A stretch of 64,000 nt of DNA from Porphyromonas crevioricanis (GTDB taxonomy: Bacteria > Bacteroidota > Bacteroidia > Bacteroidales > Porphyromonadaceae). Where the stretch lies: NCBI RefSeq assembly GCF_900167225.1, contig NZ_FUXH01000004.1:62001-126000 (forward strand). Reading direction: 5' to 3'. The notes under the pieces were generated by a model, which was not told the origin of the DNA, did not search any database, and saw nothing but the letters and a program-made list of their open reading frames with translations. Of this stretch, positions 53,553 through 62,353 are shown piece by piece (within the stretch, counting starts at the first letter, position 1; each line of letters starts with the position of its first letter). Made by a program: the position numbers and the translations under genes.

Positions 53553-54692
53553 TTACTTTAAAAGGTTAGCACTAATTACCATACGCTGAACTTCGCTGGT
53601 ACCTTCGTATATCTCTGTAATCTTGGCATCTCGCATCATACGCTCTACTGGATATTCGCGAGTATAGCCATAACCTCCATGGAATTGCACGGCTTTCGTA
53701 GTCATCTCCATAGCAGTCTCTGCACAGAAAAGCTTTGCCATGGCAGCATCTACGCTATAGGGAAGCTTTTGATCTTTCTTCCAAGAAGCCTGACGCACCA
53801 ACAAACGAGCAGCTTGGATACGAGTTTCGAGGTCTGCCAATTGGAACTGTGTATTCTGGAACTTAGCAATTGACTTGCCGAACTGCTTGCGTTCCTTAGT
53901 GTATTTCACAGTTTCATCCATAGCTCCCTGTGCAATACCCAAAGCTTGAGATGCGATCCCTACACGACCTCCATCAAGGGTCTTCATGGCAATCTTGAAT
54001 CCACCTCCAACTTTACCCAAAAGATTCTCTTTGGGTACAATACAGTTTTCCATGATCAACTCGCAGGTAGCAGATCCACGGATACCTAGTTTGAGTTCTT
54101 TTTTACCCACGCTGAAGCCTGGCATATCCTTTTCTACAATAAAGGCAGTGATCCCCTTGGTACCCTGGCTCTTATCTGTCATAGCAAAGATGATATACAC
54201 ATGAGCATATTCGGCATTGGTGATAAAGATCTTGTTGCCGTTAAGCACATAATGATCACCTTCCTCTACTGCGAAAGTTTGCTGAGCAGCAGCATCCGTT
54301 CCAGCATTGGGCTCAGTAAGGCCAAAGGCTCCAATCCATTCTCCCGAGCACAACTTAGGCAGGTATTTCATCTTCTGCTCTTCAGTACCATGCTCAAAGA
54401 TAGGCGCACAGCAAAGAGAGGTATGAGCAGATACTACAACACCCGTTGTAGCACATACACGGCTCAACTCTTCTACACACATGGAGTAGATTTGGTTGGT
54501 CGCGCCAGCCCCTCCGTACTCTTTTGGGAAAGGGATACCCATAAGGCCTATTTCGGCCATTTTCTTTACAGTTTCAATTGGGAAGCGTTCTTGTTCATCA
54601 ATCTCTGCAGCCAGAGGCTTCACTTCTTTCTCAGCGAAAGCTCTGATCATCTCGAGGAACAGCTTCTCTTGTGGTGTTTGAGAGAATTCCAT
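53553..54692 (-). CDS. Acyl-CoA (butyryl-CoA) dehydrogenase
   Basis: The 379-residue flavoenzyme should reduce crotonyl-CoA to butyryl-CoA with electrons from EtfAB. Landmarks are GIPFPKEYGGAG, GLTEPNAGTDA, FITNAEYAHVY, the FAD-binding FHGGYGYTREYPVERMMRDA and the catalytic Glu in TEIYEGTSE. Length and context (atoA upstream, etfBA downstream, kamDE further upstream) favour the short-chain butyryl-CoA dehydrogenase role over other acyl-CoA dehydrogenases. Confidence 0.93.
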   Translation of the reverse strand: MEFSQTPQEKLFLEMIRAFAEKEVKPLAAEIDEQERFPIETVKKMAEIGLMGIPFPKEYGGAGATNQIYSMCVEELSRVCATTGVVVSAHTSLCCAPIFEHGTEEQKMKYLPKLCSGEWIGAFGLTEPNAGTDAAAQQTFAVEEGDHYVLNGNKIFITNAEYAHVYIIFAMTDKSQGTKGITAFIVEKDMPGFSVGKKELKLGIRGSATCELIMENCIVPKENLLGKVGGGFKIAMKTLDGGRVGIASQALGIAQGAMDETVKYTKERKQFGKSIAKFQNTQFQLADLETRIQAARLLVRQASWKKDQKLPYSVDAAMAKLFCAETAMEMTTKAVQFHGGYGYTREYPVERMMRDAKITEIYEGTSEVQRMVISANLLK

Positions 54693-54726
54693 ATATTATT
54701 GATAAAATGTGGTTTGAATAACAGTA

Positions 54727-55389
54727 TTACTGACGCATGGGTTTGAGATCGGGGGCAAAGATAAGATTTGCTTCGGTAGCTGCAATCACATCCTCACGAG
54801 TAAATTCGGGATGAAGCTCTGTTACCACCAAGCCTTCTCCTTTACGCACCTCTATTACACACATTTCTGTGACGATCATATTTACTTGTCCGGCAGCCGT
54901 AAGAGGCAACGAACACTCTTTCATAATCTTGGGGTTCCCTTTGGCTGTGTGCTCCATAGCAAGGATTACTTTGCGTGTTCCCATCAACAAGTCCATGGCA
55001 CCCCCCATGCCCGGGGCCATTTTTCCAGGGATTAGCCAGTTGGCCAAATCTCCTTTCTCGTCTACTTGCAAGGCCCCGAGGACACTCACATCTACGTGTC
55101 CTCCTCGGATGATAGCAAAACTCTGGGCACTATCGAAAGTTGCAGCTCTTTCGTTAGCTGTAATAGCCCCCCCTCCTGCGTTGACCCAATTGTCATCTTC
55201 CTCCCCCTCTTTGGGAGCAGGCCCCATACCAATCATACCATTCTCAGACTGCAACATTACCTGCACACCTGGTTCAAGGTAAGCAGGGACCATGGTCGGC
55301 AGACCGATACCAAGGTTTACGACATCACCGTCTTTGAGCTCAAGAGCCACGCGTCTGGCAATGACTTCTCTTATTTGATTTTTTTCCAT
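54727..55389 (-). CDS. atoA: 3-oxoacid/acetoacetate CoA-transferase subunit B
   Basis: This 220-residue subunit carries the catalytic Glu in MLQSENGMIGMGP, and the family block DGDVVNLGIGLPTMVP. With subunit A (AtoD) it moves CoA from butyryl-CoA to acetoacetate, giving butyrate and acetoacetyl-CoA at the end of lysine fermentation. No atoD is present in the window, which is unusual because the two are normally adjacent. The gene sits between kamE and the dehydrogenase. Confidence 0.92.
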   Translation of the reverse strand: MEKNQIREVIARRVALELKDGDVVNLGIGLPTMVPAYLEPGVQVMLQSENGMIGMGPAPKEGEEDDNWVNAGGGAITANERAATFDSAQSFAIIRGGHVDVSVLGALQVDEKGDLANWLIPGKMAPGMGGAMDLLMGTRKVILAMEHTAKGNPKIMKECSLPLTAAGQVNMIVTEMCVIEVRKGEGLVVTELHPEFTREDVIAATEANLIFAPDLKPMRQ

Positions 55390-55441
55390 AGTCCTGGTGA
55401 TTTTATAATTATTTCGTTCGTATTACTCATAATCAAGAGGG

Positions 55442-56242
55442 TCAGTCCTCTGTTCTGGCATTAAGTCTTCGGTCTACTTCCTGTGCAATGAAAGAAGCGA
55501 CATCATCAGCATAAGTATTCGCTCCAAAACCGGCATCATAACCTAACTCTTTGGCCAACTCATAGCTAATACGAGGACCTCCACAAGCGATAATCATTTT
55601 ATCTCGAAGGCCTTCAGCTTCCACCATTTCTATCAACTCTGTGAGATTCTTGATGTGGATATCCTTTTGAGTGACAGTTTGTGATACCAACAAGGCATCA
55701 GCATTCAGTTCCAATCCTTTGGCAATGAACTCATCATTCGGCACTTGGCTTCCCAAGTTATATGCCTCTATCATTTCATACCGCTCCAGACCATAGCGAC
55801 CGGCAAACCCCTTCATGTTCATGATCGCATCGATCCCTACTGTGTGGGCATCTGTACCGGTACTGGCCCCAACAACAACCAATGGACGACCTATGTGCTC
55901 CCGGATAAATTGATCCGTTTCATCCATACTCCATTTAGTAGATTCCACCTTGGGAACATAGATAGAACTATAGTCCACGGTGTGCTGACAACTGCCATAA
56001 CAATTAAAGAATGTAAACCCTTTGGTGAGCTCATGGTAATACACTACCTGAGGATTCTCTAGTCCCATCTTGCGTAGTAATTGCTTAGCCGCTTCTATGG
56101 CTTCTTCTCCTTCGGGTACAGGGAGGGTAAAACTAAGCTGTACCTTACCGTCATTCATAGTGTCGCCATAAGGCTTCACCTTGGTTAGATCCAGTGTCTG
56201 GTCGTAATCTTTTTTCTCGGTAGAATAGAGTCCTTCACTCAT
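55442..56242 (-). CDS. kamE: Lysine 5,6-aminomutase beta subunit
   Basis: KamE holds adenosylcobalamin and, with KamD, shifts the terminal amino group of beta-lysine from C6 to C5. The 266-residue chain has the base-off cobalamin motif DAHTVGID with His133, and Lys144 in NMKGF. Both numbers match the cobalt-ligand His and PLP-binding Lys known for Clostridium sticklandii. The start codon overlaps the kamD stop by 4 bases. It lies between kamD and atoA. Confidence 0.95.
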   Translation of the reverse strand: MSEGLYSTEKKDYDQTLDLTKVKPYGDTMNDGKVQLSFTLPVPEGEEAIEAAKQLLRKMGLENPQVVYYHELTKGFTFFNCYGSCQHTVDYSSIYVPKVESTKWSMDETDQFIREHIGRPLVVVGASTGTDAHTVGIDAIMNMKGFAGRYGLERYEMIEAYNLGSQVPNDEFIAKGLELNADALLVSQTVTQKDIHIKNLTELIEMVEAEGLRDKMIIACGGPRISYELAKELGYDAGFGANTYADDVASFIAQEVDRRLNARTED

Positions 56243-57810
56243 AGCTTGCCCTCCATATTAAAGGTCTTCATCAATTCTATTACAGGATTGTAGTGATGTG
56301 CACCTTTGATAGATACACCACTGAGTCCCTTTCCTCCGTCTTTTGGACGCTTAACATCACCGAAGATTCCCAGCTCCAAAGCAGTAAAGAGACCTTCCTC
56401 CCTGATTTGTTCAAGAAGTTCAATGGTCTTATCCAAAACTTCTCTAGCACGACTCTGTATGATACCATCTTCCTTAAAATAGACTTCTTCTCCAATATCG
56501 TGCATATTGTTGAAGATATATTGTGCATTCTCGATAGAGAGATAACGGTCACTCATGAAAGGAGTGTGAATAGCTTCGGTAGGCATCCCCAAGAGCTGCA
56601 ATCCTTGGTGTGACCATATACCAATAATATTGAACAGGGCATCCTGTATATGTCCACGGAATATATTACCTGTCATAAACTTGGTGGGTGGCATATACTT
56701 CAGTGGAGCTTTAGGGAATATCTCACGAGTCATAATTGCTTGAGCAAGTTCGTATAGGAAGCCATTCTTGAGAGTAGGATCCATTTCGAAAGCATGTCCA
56801 AGGCCCATTTGCTCTTCTGGTAAACCGGCAGCCAAAGCAAATTGCTCATTGATCAGGTCGGAAGCCAATACCGTGTGAGCTTGTTCCACAGCATCAGCTG
56901 TAGTTAGATAATTATCCTCTCCGGTATTGATGATAACGCCGGCAAAACCGTTAATAACACGACTCATGTATTGGTCTACGAGCGTGCGCTGCATATTGAT
57001 ATCTCGGAAAAGAATCCCGTACAGAGCATCATTGAGCATTACATCAAGGCCTTCTAAAGCTCCCATCACAGCAATTTCTGGCATACAAAGCCCTGAGCAA
57101 TAATTACAGAGCCGGATGTAACGACCAACCTCTTCGCCTACTTCATCAAGAGCTTTTCGCATAATACGGAAATTCTCCTGTGTGGCGAACGTACCACCAA
57201 ACCCCTCGGTTGTCGCCCCATAGGGAACATAGTCGAGCAAACTCTGCCCCGTGGTGCGGATCACAGCTATAATATCTGCCCCTTGACGTGCTCCGGCTTG
57301 AGCCTGTATAACGTCTTCATAAATATTACCTGTGGCAACAATGATATACAAGTAAGGTTTGGATCCTTCGCCAATGGTATTGATATAATCCTCACGTCGC
57401 TTGCGGTTGGCGGCTATTCTGTCCATTCCGGCCTTGATGAAAGGAGCCAGTACATCCGCTACCTCCTGACGAGATCTGAATTCAAAGCTTGTCAGATCTA
57501 AATCTTCCGTTGCTACAGCTTCAGCCAGTTCTTGAGGAGTCTTCCCTGTGGTCAACATGGCATTAGCTAAAAAGAACAGAGCACCATGCTCTAGCACACC
57601 CTTCTCATTCAGACTGTCTACCACACGATTAGGAAGAGGCACCTGATTTTCATCCACATTATCTATGCCTACCAAACGGCAAAGCGTGCGCTCCACGGCT
57701 ACGGTGGTATATCGGTCTACAAAGCTCTGCACATCATTGGCTATTTCTCCAGCCACATTCCGTGCATGATCTACTTTGTTGTAGTCAATACCTACTTTAC
57801 TTGTTCTCAT
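56239..57810 (-). CDS. kamD: Lysine 5,6-aminomutase alpha subunit
   Basis: KamD is the catalytic TIM-barrel subunit that binds PLP and the substrate. The 523-residue length matches the family (about 516). Family-like blocks include LCRLVGIDNVDENQVPLPNR, YLYIIVATGNIYEDVIQAQAGA, CNYCSGLCMPEIA and KYMPPTKFMTGNIFRGH. It overlaps kamE by 4 bases and lies 3 bases after kamB, so the four kam genes are tightly coupled. Confidence 0.95.
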   Translation of the reverse strand: MRTSKVGIDYNKVDHARNVAGEIANDVQSFVDRYTTVAVERTLCRLVGIDNVDENQVPLPNRVVDSLNEKGVLEHGALFFLANAMLTTGKTPQELAEAVATEDLDLTSFEFRSRQEVADVLAPFIKAGMDRIAANRKRREDYINTIGEGSKPYLYIIVATGNIYEDVIQAQAGARQGADIIAVIRTTGQSLLDYVPYGATTEGFGGTFATQENFRIMRKALDEVGEEVGRYIRLCNYCSGLCMPEIAVMGALEGLDVMLNDALYGILFRDINMQRTLVDQYMSRVINGFAGVIINTGEDNYLTTADAVEQAHTVLASDLINEQFALAAGLPEEQMGLGHAFEMDPTLKNGFLYELAQAIMTREIFPKAPLKYMPPTKFMTGNIFRGHIQDALFNIIGIWSHQGLQLLGMPTEAIHTPFMSDRYLSIENAQYIFNNMHDIGEEVYFKEDGIIQSRAREVLDKTIELLEQIREEGLFTALELGIFGDVKRPKDGGKGLSGVSIKGAHHYNPVIELMKTFNMEGKL

Positions 57811-57813
57811 TCT

Positions 57814-59199
57814 TTATCTCTTGATATACTTTATACTTCTGTCAATTAGATCGGGGTATACTCCCAGGATTTGAGCGATACGAATGGCCTCATGAGGAAC
57901 ATCCGATGTATCGGTCTCTTCCAAGCTGTAATCGATGCAACTATTCAGTTCATTGACATGGAGAGGCAATTTTACCTTTTCTTCGACAAACCCTTTCACT
58001 CTAAGTCTGCGACAGGGAACATCAACAGAACTGTAGTGAGTCGTCACAACTGCTATAGTCTGCGAATAAGCTGTTAGTAGTTCCACCAAACCGCTTACAA
58101 TCGCCTGTCCTTCTGTCGGGTTAGTGGTACGTGCCGGCTCATCTATCAGAGCTAATACACTCTCTCCTCCAGCCACCAAATGGCAAATCTCAGAAAGTCT
58201 GACCATCTCAGCTCCATAGGAAGACAATCCTTCTGTTTCATCCTGGGCATCTCCAATACATAGCATTACCTCTTTTACAGGATAGATATCGGCATCAGAA
58301 GCCGGCAAAAAGAACCCATATTGAGACATTAATTGAGCGACAGCAAGAGACCGAAGAAGGACGGATTTACCAGCCATATTAGCCCCGGTAACTAAAGCTA
58401 CACCGGGGGACAATGTTATGCTTACCGGTTGAAATTTCTGCCCGCGTGTCTTTAGGATAGCTTCTACTTGAGGATGCCTTAGATTGCTATAAGATATACG
58501 GCCTTCAGTGTTTATACGAGGTCTTACATAAGACTGCGTCAGAGCCAATTTAGCCTTGGCAATGAGTAAATCGTAATAGCCCAACAAGTCAAGAGCCTCT
58601 TTCAAGGCAGGCCCCATAGGCTGGAGCATACGGCTCAACCTACGTCTGACTTTATCCTCTACCTGAGAAATCTGTATCCAAAGAGCTTCTTTTTCATCTC
58701 CTTCAGGGATATTACGGTACTGCTTACGTAACTCGGATAATTCTATGCTATAGCTGTCGTATACCATAAAAGTGGGAATACGCTTCCCTTCGGGGTCAAG
58801 TATCTTGACTGTTTCATCCAAATTCGGTAAGAGAGGCAGCTCATGAGGTAATTGAGTTTGGATCTCAGCTACAGAAGTAGAGATGAGGGCCAAGTTTTTT
58901 ATCTCAAAAAGATCTATATCCGTGAGCATCGCTCCACTATATACGGCAGTAACTGAGCCTTCCACATCACGCAACTGCATCAAGCGTAGAGCAATCTCGG
59001 AAATAGCCTTGAGCAACTCTTTGTTTTTCATACAGTCGAGTACCAGCTCCAAACGGTTTAGGCTCTGCTCTATTTCCGTGGCAGATGTCATCATGGGTAA
59101 GTCGAGCATACAACGCCTGCCGGCTGGAGACAAAAGCTCCAGCTCTTCGGTTAAATAGCGTATACCCTTTACTGTTTTGATATGATCTCGTAACCTCAT
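57814..59199 (-). CDS. kamB: MutS-like ATPase KamB, presumed aminomutase reactivase
   Basis: The 461-residue protein has the C-terminal ATPase of the MutS superfamily, with Walker A GANMAGKS (residues 272-279), Walker B LALIDEPARTTNPTEGQ (Asp353, Glu354) and the helical lever/clamp part before it. It lacks MutS mismatch-binding domains, so it is not a repair protein. In lysine-fermentation operons this MutS-like protein is called KamB and, with KamC, has been proposed to reactivate the aminomutase. It overlaps kamC by 4 bases. Confidence 0.85.
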   Translation of the reverse strand: MRLRDHIKTVKGIRYLTEELELLSPAGRRCMLDLPMMTSATEIEQSLNRLELVLDCMKNKELLKAISEIALRLMQLRDVEGSVTAVYSGAMLTDIDLFEIKNLALISTSVAEIQTQLPHELPLLPNLDETVKILDPEGKRIPTFMVYDSYSIELSELRKQYRNIPEGDEKEALWIQISQVEDKVRRRLSRMLQPMGPALKEALDLLGYYDLLIAKAKLALTQSYVRPRINTEGRISYSNLRHPQVEAILKTRGQKFQPVSITLSPGVALVTGANMAGKSVLLRSLAVAQLMSQYGFFLPASDADIYPVKEVMLCIGDAQDETEGLSSYGAEMVRLSEICHLVAGGESVLALIDEPARTTNPTEGQAIVSGLVELLTAYSQTIAVVTTHYSSVDVPCRRLRVKGFVEEKVKLPLHVNELNSCIDYSLEETDTSDVPHEAIRIAQILGVYPDLIDRSIKYIKR

Positions 59200-60206
59200 C
59201 CCATTTGCTTTACATCATACACCGGTATTTTCAACGCAGCCTGCATTTCCTCCCTTAATCGGGTTGAATCCAAGAGGTAGCCGTCCGGAGATTGCGGATT
59301 GACTGTAAGAGCGATAAGCTTTGTAGCAAACAAAACCCGAAGCTCTGCTCCCGAGCGCAGAAACAAATCCACAGCAGTAGGCTTGGCGAAGATACGAGTA
59401 AAGTCGCGAACTATCAGTCTACATCCGGCTGCATCCACCCTGAGCTGTTCGAGTAACTTGTCGTTTACAGCTCCAGCGGCATAGATGGTACTGTACTGTT
59501 GCAAAATCGGTAGTTCGTCTCTCGGTATTTGTAGGGCTGTTCGTATCCCCAAGTCATGTACATAGCCGTCTTTGTCAATTCCAAACAATCCCTTTTCAAG
59601 GGGTAACAGACGTTCTACCAGATGAGGGTTTCCCGTATCACAAAGACATATTAGGCGATACAAGGCAGCTGTTTGGCGTACCAACTCTCCTATATTCTTG
59701 GATACAGCTGCTCCTGTGGCCAATATCATAGCTTCCGAAACTGTTGGGGAAGCAAGACTCAGCCGAGAAAGAGCCCCATCTATAATGGTAAGGTCTATCC
59801 CCAAGCGAGAAGTATGGTTGATAAGTCTGCGAAGTCCAATTGTGGAAGAGGGGCCAGATATGAGCAATTTGCCTCTGTTTATCACCTTGGCAGTAATGAG
59901 TCTTCCCAAAGCTGTACGCTCATTACTCACGTCGAGTATCTCGGATGTGAGCCGTCGCTCCAAATAGTGTTTCTCTGAAGTGACAAAGTACATTCCGGCT
60001 GGCAAACTGATTTCGGGCTTATCGGTTTCTGTTACTTGATCGCGTTTTTCTCCATCTATCCCTATTGAACTTAAGCAGACAGAGAGGTCATAGCTGTTCT
60101 CCAAGCGTCCAAGCACATAATTCAGACACTCCGTTTTGCCGGCATTCTTGGACATCCCAACAATAGACACTGAACGATACTTGACCAACTCGTTTACAAA
60201 CGGCAT
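59196..60206 (-). CDS. kamC: P-loop protein KamC, presumed aminomutase partner
   Basis: The 336-residue protein begins with a P-loop: VSIVGMSKNAGKTECLNYVL (Walker A GMSKNAGKT), followed by a region with LTIIDGALSRLS that looks like Walker B. The pattern matches the KamC protein found beside kamB in lysine-fermentation clusters. It is probably an ATPase or GTPase that helps reload the cobalamin cofactor. The start MPFVNELVKY at 60206 is chosen because the in-frame codon at 60275 lies inside the promoter's -7 box region. It is the first gene of the operon. Confidence 0.85.
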   Translation of the reverse strand: MPFVNELVKYRSVSIVGMSKNAGKTECLNYVLGRLENSYDLSVCLSSIGIDGEKRDQVTETDKPEISLPAGMYFVTSEKHYLERRLTSEILDVSNERTALGRLITAKVINRGKLLISGPSSTIGLRRLINHTSRLGIDLTIIDGALSRLSLASPTVSEAMILATGAAVSKNIGELVRQTAALYRLICLCDTGNPHLVERLLPLEKGLFGIDKDGYVHDLGIRTALQIPRDELPILQQYSTIYAAGAVNDKLLEQLRVDAAGCRLIVRDFTRIFAKPTAVDLFLRSGAELRVLFATKLIALTVNPQSPDGYLLDSTRLREEMQAALKIPVYDVKQMG

Positions 60207-60276
60207 CTTTACCCACTTATATTTTTCGCACCAAAGGAGCCTCACCCACAAACCCAAACACTGGGCAAAAGCCACG

Positions 60277-60308
60277 CAAAGGTAAGACTTATAAGAACCT
60301 TAAACAAA
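60277..60308 (-). promoter_or_regulatory. Promoter of the kam-atoA-bcd-etf operon
   Basis: On the minus strand TTTG (60305-60308), a 20-base spacer and TACCTTTG (60277-60284) give a perfect consensus. The leader to kamC is about 65 bases. It appears to drive nine genes. Confidence 0.85.
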
Positions 60309-60434
60309 TCTTCCAGTCGACATGTTGAGCTGCCCAAAAGCGTGACTTCTTCTCTTGAAAAATCATTTTCCAAGAGAGAGAAATAGCTAAGCCTCAAAGG
60401 CCTCGCTTCCCGAGAAGAAAGGGATAAATAAAAG

Positions 60435-60467
60435 AATCGGGCGAAAAAGATTTACTTCCGTCCGATT
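60435..60467 (-). terminator. Terminator of the small barrel gene
   Basis: On the minus strand AATCGGACG and CGCCCGATT pair over 9 positions with one wobble, followed by CTTTTATTT. It lies about 56 bases past the barrel stop and upstream of the kam promoter. Confidence 0.75.
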
Positions 60468-60523
60468 TTTCAATTATGATGGGCCTATTGCATCAGGGAT
60501 GATGTCACGACAATGCCTATTCT

Positions 60524-61144
60524 TTACAGAACAACTCCTAATGCTAACTGAGGAATTCCTATCCTATTAAAGAGGGTATTTGTATTTGAGGTGGCTCCCA
60601 TTTCAAACACTCTCACACCTAACGTATAACCCAATCCGAGATAGAAATGGCCAATGTATCGACGTATTTCCGCATTGAGATTGGCTCCAAAAGCATGTTG
60701 ATCTTTATTGAATGACTGGTAGGCTCCAGACAACGCCCCTTTACTGTTACCTCTGGAGAGGTAGGTATATCCCAAAGAAAGCGAAGCGTTGGCTCCCCAT
60801 CCATGGAGTAATTCAGAACGCTTACAGAATGAAATAACCGGCCCTACGAATAATTGATTGAGCTCGTGTTGTTTTGGTGTTAGGGCTGGGAACTGATCCT
60901 GCAAAGTCATTGACAAAAAAGACACCTCCACTCCGATTTTCAAGTTGCTGTGTATCCAAGCATCAGCTGTCATTGAAGTGTTACTTACAAACGGAGTAAT
61001 CAGTTTGTGGGTCATAGTCATCACGCCGATACCACCTCTGAGGTTAATATCGACATTGTTCTTTTTGGCCTCTTGTGCCCATAAAGAAGAGACCATACCA
61101 ACAGACACAATCAAGAGGGATAATAGAGTAATTCTTTTTTTCAT
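60524..61144 (-). CDS. Small outer-membrane beta-barrel protein
   Basis: This 206-residue protein has a Sec signal peptide (KKRITLLSLLIVSVGMVSSLWA) and alternating strands ending in aromatics (NASLSLGYTYLSRG, HFYLGLGYTLGVRVFEMG, IPQLALGVVL). It should be a single small barrel in the outer membrane. It resembles OmpW/opacity-like families in size only, and the function is unknown. The start at 61144 is preferred over 61171, which lies upstream of the -7 element. It is monocistronic. Confidence 0.78.
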   Translation of the reverse strand: MKKRITLLSLLIVSVGMVSSLWAQEAKKNNVDINLRGGIGVMTMTHKLITPFVSNTSMTADAWIHSNLKIGVEVSFLSMTLQDQFPALTPKQHELNQLFVGPVISFCKRSELLHGWGANASLSLGYTYLSRGNSKGALSGAYQSFNKDQHAFGANLNAEIRRYIGHFYLGLGYTLGVRVFEMGATSNTNTLFNRIGIPQLALGVVL

Positions 61145-61153
61145 AATGATTTT

Positions 61154-61187
61154 CAAAGATAAATTTAGCATTCACGATGTTGTCAAA
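61154..61187 (-). promoter_or_regulatory. Promoter of the small barrel gene
   Basis: On the minus strand TTTG (61184-61187), a 22-base spacer and TATCTTTG (61154-61161) resemble the consensus. The -7 box ends only 9 bases before the ATG at 61144, so the leader would be very short. Confidence 0.6.
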
Positions 61188-61501
61188 CACTCAAAGAAAA
61201 AACAGTCCAAACTTTTTTAGGAATAGATCTGTAATCTTTCTTTTTATATATCATCGGCATTTGTAGAGGCAAAGTTCGAAAAATATGTGGCAAAACAACA
61301 CAAAAAGAGAAATGCACTACGTAGTAAAATTCTTTATCGAGAATAAAGCATTCACAAGAGGCATTTTCCTGCTGTTGGCAACCAGATAGAAAGAATTTGC
61401 CGAATGGAGGTTCAAAAGATACTGAGCTAATTCACAATCGCTCCGTATCCTTTTGTCGATTGCTCAATATCTTTTTTTCGGGAAGCACTTGATGAAGGCA
61501 T
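61188..61501. other. Gene-free stretch before the 22-bp array
   Basis: No gene or strong structure is seen apart from a short palindrome CTACGTAG at 61318-61325. The stretch leads directly into the tandem array. Confidence 0.5.
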
Positions 61502-61671
61502 CAAAAGCAACTAAGCTTTCGGGCAAAAGCAACTAAGCTTTCAGACAAAAGCAACTAAGCTTTCGGAGAAAAGCAATTAAGCTTTCAGACAAAAGCAACT
61601 AAGCTTTCTGAGAAAAGCAACTAAGCTTTCGAGCAAAAGCAACTAAGCTTTCGGAGAAAAGCAATTAAGCT
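61502..61671. repeat. 22-bp tandem repeat array, 7 full units plus a partial one
   Basis: Units of exactly 22 bases, consensus SAAAAGCAACTAAGCTTTCNGN, start at 61502, 61524, 61546, 61568, 61590, 61612 and 61634, with an eighth shortened unit at 61656. Differences are limited to the first base, one C/T in two of the first seven units and the last three bases. All frames on both strands hold stop codons, so it is not coding. There are no spacers, so it is not CRISPR. The layout resembles iterons or a protein-binding array. Confidence 0.95.
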
Positions 61672-61697
61672 TTTTTGGGAAAGCTTAGTTGCTTTTT
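61656..61697 (+). repeat. Inverted last unit forming a hairpin
   Basis: The last unit AAAAGCAATTAAGCTT is followed by TTTTGGGA and then the near-complement AAGCTTAGTTGCTTTTT. The array thus closes with one unit in reverse orientation. The hairpin ends in a T-run and directly precedes the -33 part of the next gene's promoter. Confidence 0.88.
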
Positions 61698-61718
61698 GTG
61701 TCAAATCAAATACATTTG
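61689..61718 (+). promoter_or_regulatory. Promoter of the HU-like gene
   Basis: TTG (61689-61691), a 19-base spacer and TACATTTG (61711-61718) fit the consensus with a shortened -33. The -33 overlaps the inverted repeat arm, so folding or protein binding there could affect transcription. The leader is about 80 bases. Confidence 0.65.
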
Positions 61719-61801
61719 CGTTATCGAACAAGAAGCCTTTGCCGAAAGTCAATACCTCCGACTTTGGCAAAGGAGGTAATAGGAGGAAATACTATTGATT
61801 T

Positions 61802-62269
61802 ATGGCTAACAAACCATTGCAGTTCATTCTTCTTGAACGCAAATTGAACGTCGGTCCAAATGCCGGTAAAATCGTGCAAATCGCCCAACCAACGGGCAGA
61901 CATCGAGTGAGTTTCCGCAGTTTCTGCGAACGGGTGGCCAAATCCACCACATTTAACCGTCAGGAAGTGGAAGCAGTATTGAACTACGCTACCGAGATTG
62001 CCCGAGACATCGTGGCAAATGGCGACATCGTAGAGTTCGGAGACCTGGGTACGCTCAAGCCTTCATTCAAAAGCAAATCCGTTCCTCAAGGTGAGGCCTT
62101 TAATGTCCAAAAACATATAGAAAAACCGGTTGTTCGGCTTTCTCCTTCACGCAAATACTTTACACTTACCGACGTGAGCTACGAACAGACGACCGCTAAA
62201 CCAAAGAAAGACACGAAGCCTTCTACCCCCAAACCTGACGAAGGCGAGGATCCTGGTCTGGGTGCTTAA
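61802..62269 (+). CDS. HU-like histone-like DNA-binding protein
   Basis: The 155-residue protein belongs to the Bacteroidota HU-like group. A body of about 125 residues has HRVSFRSFCERVAKSTTFNRQEVEAVLNY and VEFGDLGTLKPSFKSKSV, the HU dimer core. A tail of Lys, Pro and Thr (KPKKDTKPSTPKPDEGEDPG) resembles a histone-like arm. It probably binds DNA without strong sequence choice. It is transcribed away from a 22-bp tandem array just upstream of its promoter. Confidence 0.87.
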   Translation: MANKPLQFILLERKLNVGPNAGKIVQIAQPTGRHRVSFRSFCERVAKSTTFNRQEVEAVLNYATEIARDIVANGDIVEFGDLGTLKPSFKSKSVPQGEAFNVQKHIEKPVVRLSPSRKYFTLTDVSYEQTTAKPKKDTKPSTPKPDEGEDPGLGA

Positions 62270-62276
62270 TCAATCC

Positions 62277-62321
62277 TGCGGAGCGACCGCTGATAGAGGC
62301 AATCGCTCCGCAACTTTTTTT
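62277..62321 (+). terminator. Terminator after the HU-like gene
   Basis: TGCGGAGCGA and TCGCTCCGCA pair perfectly over 10 bases, followed by AC and seven T. The next gene therefore needs its own promoter. Confidence 0.92.
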
Positions 62322-62353
62322 ACCGTGCAACATCAATAAACAAGGGTATTAGT

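Noticed and set aside
57814-59199. MutS2 or mismatch-repair protein
   Set aside because: The mismatch-binding, connector and Smr domains are missing, and the gene is embedded in the kam operon.
61502-61697. 22-bp repeats as a CRISPR array
   Set aside because: The units are directly adjacent without spacers, and no cas genes lie in the window.
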